Assembly (NCBI GenBank): GCA_037447605.1
Contig: CM074807.1
Coordinates: 2,113,193 to 2,177,192 of the forward strand
DNA: 64,000 nucleotides
Reading direction: 5' to 3'
From: Zygnema circumcarinatum
Taxonomy: Eukaryota; Streptophyta; Zygnematophyceae; Zygnematales; Zygnemataceae
Part shown: piece by piece, positions 56,401-64,000 of the stretch
Numbering within the stretch: the first letter of the stretch is position 1
Layout of the letters: the number at the start of each line of letters is the position of its first letter
Program-made: the position numbers and the translations under genes
The notes under the pieces: generated by a model
Database searches by the model: none
Seen by the model: only the letters and a program-made list of their open reading frames with translations
Told to the model about the DNA's origin: nothing

Positions 56401-57655
56401 GTATCCTTTTGGACACCTCGGGCTGCGTCGTTTAGGTACAGAGCGCTCTTAAATATGAAACAATTCTTTTTCTGTAGTGGCAACGTCAGCCTCGCAAAGA
56501 CTTGGATTAGAAGGAGGGTGGTAGCTTTTTCTTGTCCTCCCGAATTTTGTTTCCAGCATTGATGAAGCTTAACTAGTTTCTCTTTGTTTTACTTCGCAGC
56601 CATCAGTACCCACTCTTCTTGGCGCGGGCAGGTTCGGCAAATGCTGAAAGAGAGGCTTCGATAGAGCTAGCTAATGGCCCCCTCTCTCCTTCGCAGCAGG
56701 CTGTGCCATTGGGAGCATCAGGACATGGAAATAATCAAAGAGGATCATTAGCAGGTGGTGGTGGCTCCGCCGCTCTCGCTGCCAATGGCAACGGAGGAAC
56801 GGACTCGCGACCCCTGCGAAAGGGCATTACTCTCTTGAAACGGAGTATTATGTGTCTATGTGTATATGAAGAAGCACTGCTTGGATTGAAGCTTCCTCGA
56901 GATCTTTCCCCCTTTTCATCCTTGGCCAAGTTGATGTCATGGCTGACACGAGATTCAAGAGCATCTGGTGTCCTCTCAAGGTGGGTACATAGCCATTATA
57001 GTTTTTGAATAAACAACCTGTGTTCTGTGAGGGAAAGTATGGTTTGGGGCATTGGAGATCTGACACCCGAAATGTGTCTGTAATGTGAAACCTTGAGCAG
57101 GAGCAGACAGTTCGAGCTTAGTGCAAGCTCAGCCCATGAAAGTCTTCAAAGTGGACCGATCCTTTTTTCGGATGAGGGAGCGTTGTCTGTTGGACCACCT
57201 GAAGAACTCTCGTCTATGCAATTCCAAAGCATTGTAAGTAGCGCATAAGGATCTGGCCCCCAGGCACAGTTCGCATATTGTAGGGCTGAAAGCATGCAAC
57301 CTGCCCTCACCCAGGTTTCCCTTCTTCACCACATCCTTAAGAGTTTTCACTTGAAGTTATCAGAGCATGCGCTGAGTAGCAATTGGAGAATGACGCATTG
57401 CAGCACTGCCAACCAACAGCTGTATATAGTGTCAACCCTCTATTGAAACAGGTGCATTCAGACGGTTTGGCCCTGCCAAGCGATAGTGCTTTCATTGAGC
57501 AAAGCCTGCTTAGGGCAAACCCTGCCCTCATCTCCCCTGAGAATGGGCTGGAAGAGTGGGACCTGGTGGAGCGCCCCCCCCTCCCCCCCCCGCCCTCCCG
57601 AGCTGAAGATGTGGAGCACTGGACACGAGCCATGTTCATCGATGCCACCAAGTAG
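53411..57655 (+). CDS. ATG14: Autophagy subunit ATG14 (PI3-kinase complex I)
   Basis: ATG14 directs the VPS34 PI3-kinase complex to autophagosome formation sites. Twelve exons (53411-53490, 53606-53693, 53924-54023, 54792-54865, 55178-55231, 55678-55755, 55847-55980, 56181-56253, 56374-56435, 56600-56980, 57101-57233, 57452-57655) give about 486 residues. The N terminus carries the cysteine pairs expected of ATG14, CPLC and CALC (residues 8-23), which VPS38/UVRAG lacks. Charged coiled-coil segments follow (MEERRRELKLLMQ..., REQEERCEKLRQS, AERELAKAQLQ, KTELESLYLVLKAQ). Then come QLCSIFPLRL, the UVRAG/ATG14 fold (YLLQFLALAAKYLSAPLL, HQYPLFLAR, LRKGITLLKRSI) and a plant-type end EEWDLVERPPLPPPP...EDVEHWTRAMFIDATK. 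Some internal junctions (exon 5 start) have alternative acceptors. The frame is intact. Confidence 0.87.
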
Positions 57656-58443
57656 CATGAAGGGGCTGCTGGAGGCCGCCTCAATAGGTACTTGTCAGAA
57701 ACTTCTTGTTATGGCGAGATTTTTCTGGCTGTCCGTGTACATACGAGCATCGACGATAGGAGGATTTGAGGATTAGAAGCGTGCTTGTGGGGAGCCAATC
57801 AGGTTGCAGGAATGCACGTGGACATTCAAGCAACGGGCCAATTGTACGCTTTTATGATGTGCTCAGGAGGGAGGGTCAAACGGTACCACATTCACAGGTC
57901 ACCTTTATTTTTTTTTTATTTTAGGGTTTTTTGTTGTATGTGTATACCAGCCTTCAAGAATCAAGATAATGGTCTTTGTCAGTGTGCACTGCCCATGTTG
58001 ACGACTCCATTTGGCCCAAAAAAACGAGTCCAAACGGTCGCTTGTTCGCTTCGGTCACGGCTAAGCTTTGCTCAAAAGTCAGCTCAAATTGAACTGATAA
58101 GAAAAAATGGCGGCTTGGCCCATTTATTTTTCACAATCATAAAAAGCGGCGGCATGGAAGCACCTATGGACCGTACGCTACTGCCTACAGTGCTATGGAA
58201 ACACTGACGCGCTATATGGAAGTCCGTAAACTCTTACAGAAGAAACTCCTTTCGCCTGACGAATGACGCATCGCAGGGTGACTCGTAACAGTGAAGACGA
58301 GATCCCGCCCCCAATATCTACAATGGTCTGCTTATCTGCTGTGGCTGCCTCCTGCAAACGACAGGTCAGTAGCCGTCCTTAATCCTCTGGCTGCTCATTG
58401 GTTGCAAACTCTCAAAAATGGCTTTTGAGGTTCAGATCTGCGT
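57656..58443. other. Tail-to-tail gap between ATG14 and FGT1
   Basis: Two 3' untranslated regions facing each other. A T/A-rich tract with TTTAGGG-like ending sits near 57907-57930. No coding sequence supported. Confidence 0.55.
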
Positions 58444-61400
58444 TCACGGAGGCGCCTGAAATGGTGATATTATGCCCAGCTTCTGTTCCTGCTGCTTCAG
58501 CTTCTCCAGCCCTGCAAGACAGATAGCACATGGCCCCGTGTCGTTAGATTTCATCACAAACATCGCAAGAGAGTCTTTTGCAGAGTGAGGCAGAATTCAA
58601 CAAAACTCTTTCGGTCATTCTTGAACTCATTCGCAAACTACCTGGAAAGTCGGCCATAACAACCAGCACCACTTCTTGATTCAGTAGCAGGCTACCGAGC
58701 TCAGACACTTACTGAGGCATCCTTACCTCACCATTGTCTATGCGTATGATTTGGTAGACATGGCTTGAAACTTAGCTTCTCTGTATTGGAACAACTCAAG
58801 CGGTCGAATAGAACTAAACTTCAGAGTGGAAAAAGTACAATCTACAAATTCACAGTAATCGGTAACAAAGACCACCATGGCACAGGAGAATGCAAGGAGT
58901 GCAGAACACACCCGAAAGCACAGAAGTCACCGCCAGGTTGGGAATGTGGATGCCCACTATGCGCCGACCATCATTACTGCTCTCAAGCCGGACTACTCGA
59001 AGGCGTCGATGTGTGACGCGCTCCTAGAAGAAAAAAACGAAGAAAAACAAGCGCTTCAGACGACAGCTCTCCATCAGCAGCTTTACTGTTGATGCTTTGG
59101 AAGGGTGGCAGTCACCACCTTGTGCTTCCCCCCCCCCACCCCCTCAAGGCATTTACCTGCTTCGACAGCGCCTGCTCCACTGTTCCCCATATAGGGAATA
59201 TAAGACCTCCAAGAATGTGCATCTGCTGCACTCGCCGGCCTACACTGCACCCCGAGCCAATCTTGCATTTGGGCCCGTGCATACACTGCAAGGGACACAT
59301 GAAATCGAGACAACAACCACCCACAAATGTATTGCCTGTCAAAATCCCTGTTTCGTCTGGTTGCAGTAAAAGCCCACACAAGCCTTCTTGACAGAGCACC
59401 CATTGCTCGACTCTCTCAGCGAGAAGCTATCGAGTTTTACGTGAGCGGAAGGACAGCATTCACAGCTCCGCCTTACTTGATTCCCGGACGCCATGTAGTC
59501 TTGCACCCAGCCCGCCTGTGCTGACTCCAAAGATGTTTCCTTCTTGTACTTCGTGTTAAGCTCTGTCCACAGCATCTCCCTGAACGGCAACTTCCCATGT
59601 GGCCCAAGTGAGTCACATACCCGGCCACAACAGCGTCCAGCTACGGCTATCTCAGAGTCAAAATTAAGGTTGATAGCTATTTCTATATTCCTCAGCATTT
59701 CCACCCTCAAGGCACCCTAACTGTTTCGTCTCCTGGTAGTTGTGATGACTCCAAGGACAGGTTTGAGGGAGTTACCTAGCAGACTCTCCATTTGGGGGTC
59801 GAAAAACGCGGAATGTTCGAGGTGATGCCCCCACCCTGAATGGGCGCCAAGTGCCAAGTGAGAAGGTTGCAGCATCCTTGAGTTTCATCACCCAATACTC
59901 ATATTTCCCCTGCTCAGAGGAGGCAGTATTTTAACTTACGCACCTTTCAATGCCAAGCAGGTAATGTGAGCGTCCCAGCCATTCCCTTCGCGATCGATAA
60001 AATCCGTTATCGGTGGCAGTGCCTTCACTTGCACTATCAGAAGGCAAACCCTCAGCCTCTCTCACTCCATCAGATGGCACAGTTCCCGAAGCAGCCATCG
60101 CATTGTCGAGAATCTGCTTCGCTTCCTGTCCAAGCATCAAACCAGCACCCCGGGAAAAAGCAGAATCGTTAGCATTGAAGTCGTTGTGCTGATACCCGCA
60201 CTACATTTTAGCTCCTTTTGTGTGAATGCCTATGCAACAGCAACGCGCCTCCAAGAGCGAACCCAATTGCTTTCACGGTCAACTTTTTTTTGGGCAATTA
60301 AAATGACACAGCCCAAATTTAAAAACTCTGAGGGCGACTCTGAAGGCAAAAAGAAGCCCCATTATTGGTTCTGAAGTAAAGATTGAGCTGCAGCGACGGT
60401 GGGCTATAAAGGGAGCAGCGAGAAACCTCCCACGGGAGTCCACGGTCAATCTCTGCAACGCTGTGAGTGGTTGGTGCGCCCGAAAGAGGGTCCACATGCA
60501 CCACCTAAAACCCTCACAATAGCAGCTGAACCCATTAAGAAGAACAGCCATTGAAAGCCTCATCCAGACTCATTCTTCGGTCCATATGGCATTGAAGTAG
60601 ACAACCTTAGGAATTGCAACCGTCAGAAATCCTACAAGTCTTGGGGCATTCAGTGGAAAACTCTATAGCGCTGACCAGTAGAGAATCCTCCATTCTTGCA
60701 TGGTCCAGAAAAGAGAGACACGACTGAATACTTCAGGGCAAGTGAAGCTCACAGTCGCATCCTCCTTAATTTCAATGCGTGCGGCTCTGATGTCGACGAT
60801 GCCGGCATCAAAGTTTCCCTCCTTCCTTGCGGACCTTACCAGCGCATCGAACTGCACCACAAAAAAATCGAACAGGCTGCTCCCATTCCTCCACAGCAAC
60901 CTCTGGCAACCTCAAATTTCTTCATACCATTGACTCAGAATAGGCTTTCATATGCGGGAAGTTGCACCAACTGCAAGCATGCTTGACCTGAATGAGCAAA
61001 ACTGATGTGGTAACTGGCTTTTCTTCCTTTGCAGGAGTGCATCTACCGAGACAAAATTACTGGAGAAGGAGATGTGTGCTTGCCTGTTTTGCTGCTCCGG
61101 CTGCAGTCCAAGAGCTCGATTCAGAAAGCGGCCGACATCGTGCATATCGGCATCCGATATTCGGCCGGATGAGCGACCTTGGAACATCCCATTGGTGGTG
61201 TCTGCACGCACCCTGCAGGGCCATCATCATCACACGTGCCACACTCACGCGCTGGGGGAGAGGGGGAGAGAGGGAGAGAGAGAGAGCAAAAAACTCACCC
61301 AGTCTTGTGATTCATGCTGCAAGTGGGGCTGAAATAAAGGCTGCCATTCTTCACATCTACGGCGGAACATCAAGGACCTCCTAAATGGATAGTTCACGGC

Positions 61401-63770
61401 TTTTCTCTTCCCTATCGACAATATTCACATTGTTTCGTGTTTTTTTCTTTTTTAGTTCCTATAAATGAACCATCTACGTGAAGAACCCATGTGAATGGCT
61501 GAGAATAGTACATGCAGCCAACCTTCAATTAGCACAAAGTTGGCAGATGAGAGGCTTAGCGCCCTCTGACATTCCCATGCAATTTCTACGACTTCCCGTC
61601 ACTTCTGCAAGAAGCTTAACTGAATTGCTGCGACCTCTGCCCAGCACTTTGCTGAACACAAGAGACAAGTGGATGAAGAGGTGTTGCAGAATTTGCCACT
61701 CTTGTGCAACACCCTATCTTCCGTACATTCAAAAGGTGTAAGTTGCCCCGCTAGGCAATCCTCATACTCACTGTCTAAATTGGGCATTGCGTCCTTTATG
61801 ATGCCGACAGCCACCAGGGCTGCCCGACCAAACGAATAAAATTCCTTCTCCTTCTCCTCCTCCTTCATGCTTGGAGGCAGCACAATTGGTCGCCCCTGCA
61901 TCCATGCAGCAGTCCACTCATTAAGTAGCAGCAATGGCCAAGCGTACAACGAGGAAGATGGATCATGACGTGTAGGAGCAAGCGAGACATAGAAAATATA
62001 AGGGACGAAGAAGCGAGACAAGAGATCAGTAGTGAGGCCACGCTCCTCAATAGAATTTTACTCCTCCGCTCCGTATTAAAAAATAAGCAAATCCGCAATA
62101 CAAGAATAATAGAAAGGGTTTTTAGGAGCTGACAAGCCAACAGACATGCCCAAATAGGATCTATTTCAACCTCAACACCTGTTGAAGCCGCACTCGCCAG
62201 AAAGTTGAGGTTCACATGCACGAAGGGGCCTGCAAGGGCAAAAATGGGCTTGCAGAATGTAGTCCACACCTGTTCCATTATGGCCTTGTACATAATTGCA
62301 AGTGCTTGCTTGCCCCATACGCTGTCATAATTATACTCACTCAACGAGGGTCCTGCCCTGCGTCCATACGAGCCGCACTCAGTCTTAGAACCAACAGACT
62401 GACTTCCATGCCGAGTTTCCTGCCCTTTCAAAGAAGAATCGTTCTATTTAACTCTCAACTACCCAAACCTTCCTCCCAACACTGTGATCGCATTCAAAGT
62501 GCACTCAAAATGCAGCTATGCATTCGGCAGTCACTGGAACGATGTGAACAGGGACTTCAGTTGGCTGATGGTCCTACAACATCAAGGTGCCCCTTTTGAT
62601 GATTTCGGTTGAGAGCATCCAAATTTCCTAATAGCAATGGCGTTGTTCCCTATTGGTTTCGCTGTGACGGCAAGCACTCACCTACGGTCCCCTTGCGTTA
62701 AGGCCCCTAACGACTCCAACCTCTTCGCAACAATGGAGGCAAACCTCTTCTCTCCCCCCAGGTTTGTAAAGAGCAGCCTGCAAACAACAATAGAGTTCCT
62801 CAGGAAGCCATGTAGAATGCCACCGTACAAAACACCGGCATGTTACTCTCATGCGGCCGATACTCCAAGAGACAGTCAATTGCATTCAATTTTGAAAATT
62901 GACTTCACTTAGATGGTTCAAAGAAGATTGCTTATGGCACTCGACGGCGTTTGCTGACAGACGCATAAAGAGGGCTATAGTCATTGCAGTGCCAAAAAGT
63001 TGCAGTTGAGGTAAGGGAGAGCAGGCAGACCGGTACTGAGGGGCAGTAGCCTGATTGGAGCGATGCGTGCGTCCGAACTGCTGAATGGCCTTGTCAGCAC
63101 TCCACGGCAGCTCTAATGTCAAGTGTAGCCGCCGCCGCTGCTCCGTGAAAAGCCCCATTTCAACAAAGTAATTCTTCCAATGGTCTGGCAAGAATCTTCA
63201 GAACAAATGAATTAAGCCTAGAAGTGCTCTTTACAGATTTACAGCTTTGCGTGGAAATAAAGATGATAAAGACACGGAAGGGAAATTGGAAGACGTGCTC
63301 GGCCAATCCCGACGAGCAGATGCAGATGCAACTTCAACAGAGGTCATAGTTTGAAGTGGATTGAAGCAGAAGCTGACCTGGTTTGCAACCCTCCTGTCAG
63401 CTTGGAGGGAGATGCCCGCCGATGCTGCCTCGGAGATAATGGCGACTAATTTCGCCCCGTCCATGAACAATTGTTTCTCATGCATGTTTATCATCTCCTG
63501 TGAAACATCCTTCCTGCATCCAAACCGGCATTCGAAATCTCCCCCTTAAGTCACCCGAGGAACGACCTAGAACAATGATAGAACTATAGAAGTCCTGCAG
63601 AACAACTCAGCTGATTACAGCAAACCTAAGGGACAAAGGTGGCCATCCAAAAGCGTAGAGCGGAACACCCACGAGTTTCTCGCTTGGTATTGGACCCCCT
63701 TCCCATTGGCAGATCTGACCAGCATGCCTTTGCGTCCGGTCATCTCAGCAACCATCTCGGGGCCCCCCAA
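58444..63770 (-). CDS. FGT1: FORGETTER1 / strawberry-notch-type SNO2 helicase, C-terminal part (5' end beyond window)
   Basis: Nuclear co-activator related to animal strawberry notch; in Arabidopsis FGT1 keeps heat-memory genes accessible with chromatin remodellers. Fifteen exons here (63770-63673, 63513-63378, 63137-63031, 62777-62682, 62357-62270, 61895-61772, 61201-61084, 60876-60732, 60504-60427, 60125-59944, 59835-59776, 59579-59477, 59285-59157, 59023-58912, 58511-58444) encode the last ~547 residues. They start [19 protein letters not shown] and include [53 protein letters not shown] (helicase motif VI region), [90 protein letters not shown] and [19 protein letters not shown]. The helicase N-terminal half and PHD finger must lie right of 64000. 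One intron (60877-61083) uses a GC donor. Confidence 0.93.
60877..61083 (-). other. GC-AG intron in FGT1
   Basis: The exon ends ...CAAAACAG and the intron begins GCAAGC on the minus strand. Phase continuity and the family sequence on both sides (GLQPEQQN, then [13 protein letters not shown]) require the join here; no GT donor within reach gives a compatible phase. The exon-end plus donor decamer ACAGGCAAGC is the same as in the RDR GC-AG intron. Confidence 0.8.
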
Positions 63771-64000
63771 CTGTTCCACCCCCAGGCAGAGTAGTGACCA
63801 AGTTAACAGGGAAAAGAGACAGAAAGAAAATTGCTTTTTCTAACTACAGCCCTGATGAGCAGCAACCTTGGAATTGCATTAGCCTTAGTTGGGGATCTGC
63901 TCCGTCAGACGGATTATCATCATATGCAAACAACGTAGACGAGCCACAGAGTACAAATGCTTGCCGTACGGTTGGATTGGACACAGAGTCAAACAGTGCG
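63771..64000 (-). other. Probable intron of FGT1 at the window edge
   Basis: Upstream of the first visible FGT1 exon. The expected preceding residues of the family (an NNPLDDIIDQ-like block) are not seen, so the next exon lies beyond the window. An open frame near 63870-63995 has no resemblance to the family. Confidence 0.45.

Noticed and set aside
60266-60563. Minus-strand frame at 60279-60563 as a separate gene
   Set aside because: It overlaps an FGT1 exon (60504-60427) in another frame; the FGT1 reading [13 protein letters not shown] matches its family and phase.
1-64000. tRNA, rRNA, CRISPR arrays or prokaryotic-type operons
   Set aside because: No cloverleaf-like sequence with B-box GGTTCGANNCC in proper context, no rRNA conserved blocks and no regularly spaced direct repeats were found by eye. 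A tRNAscan or Infernal run would be needed to exclude weak tRNA or snRNA genes.
63860-64000. Open frame at the right edge as an FGT1 exon
   Set aside because: No match to the expected preceding block of the family and no donor joining in phase to the exon that starts at 63770; treated as intron.

Overview
This is a nuclear window from a green plant of the streptophyte lineage (a charophyte-type alga or a land plant). The genes are split by many GT-AG introns. The identified set is plant-type: a chloroplast glutamyl endopeptidase, a 17 kDa thylakoid-lumen pentapeptide protein with a bipartite targeting peptide, an RDR-type RNA-dependent RNA polymerase, a FORGETTER1/strawberry-notch helicase, an NHL/LEA_2 protein and LEA-like proteins behind ABRE-like arrays. 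There are no operons, CRISPR arrays or prokaryotic signals. The species cannot be named from the sequence alone. Exons below were assembled by hand from splice sites, codon phase and remembered family motifs; lengths are for those models.

Layout, left to right: a tentative small membrane-protein gene (354-661 +); a LEA-like gene (2062-3183 -) with ACGTG elements upstream; a Harbinger-type transposase relic and a 78-bp MITE; an RDR gene (4459-9183 +); urate oxidase (10169-12631 -); a membrane-anchored cyclic phosphodiesterase-like gene (13054-14545 +); a Cdc1/PGAP5-like metallophosphoesterase (16163-18633 +); a tail-anchored LEA-like gene (20289-21602 +) behind five CACGTG boxes; a chloroplast rhodanese (23137-25157 -); the 16-exon glutamyl endopeptidase (25861-32683 -); glutathionyl-hydroquinone reductase (33255-36269 +); an NHL/LEA_2 gene (38537-40290 -); a 377-bp palindrome-rich MITE; EMC6 (41329-45348 +), whose first intron holds a 2-kb GA-rich tract; lumenal TL17 (46624-48405 -); RNA polymerase II subunit RPB11 (48771-51080 +); a conserved unnamed plant gene (51969-53077 -); ATG14 (53411-57655 +); and the C-terminal half of FORGETTER1/strawberry notch (58444-63770 -, running off the right edge).

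From the endopeptidase rightwards the nine genes alternate strictly in strand, giving short head-to-head promoters (about 330-1040 bp) and tail-to-tail ends. The genes do not form one pathway. Several relate to stress or turnover (LEA proteins, hydroquinone reductase, chloroplast peptidase, autophagy, heat-stress memory), but this is a loose theme.

The least ordinary material is non-coding: a dispersed ~60-80 bp repeat with three copies here (9544, 14171, 52178), two MITEs with clean terminal repeats and target duplications, the GA tract, two GC-AG introns sharing one donor decamer, and very short candidate introns. I found no convincing new multi-gene system.
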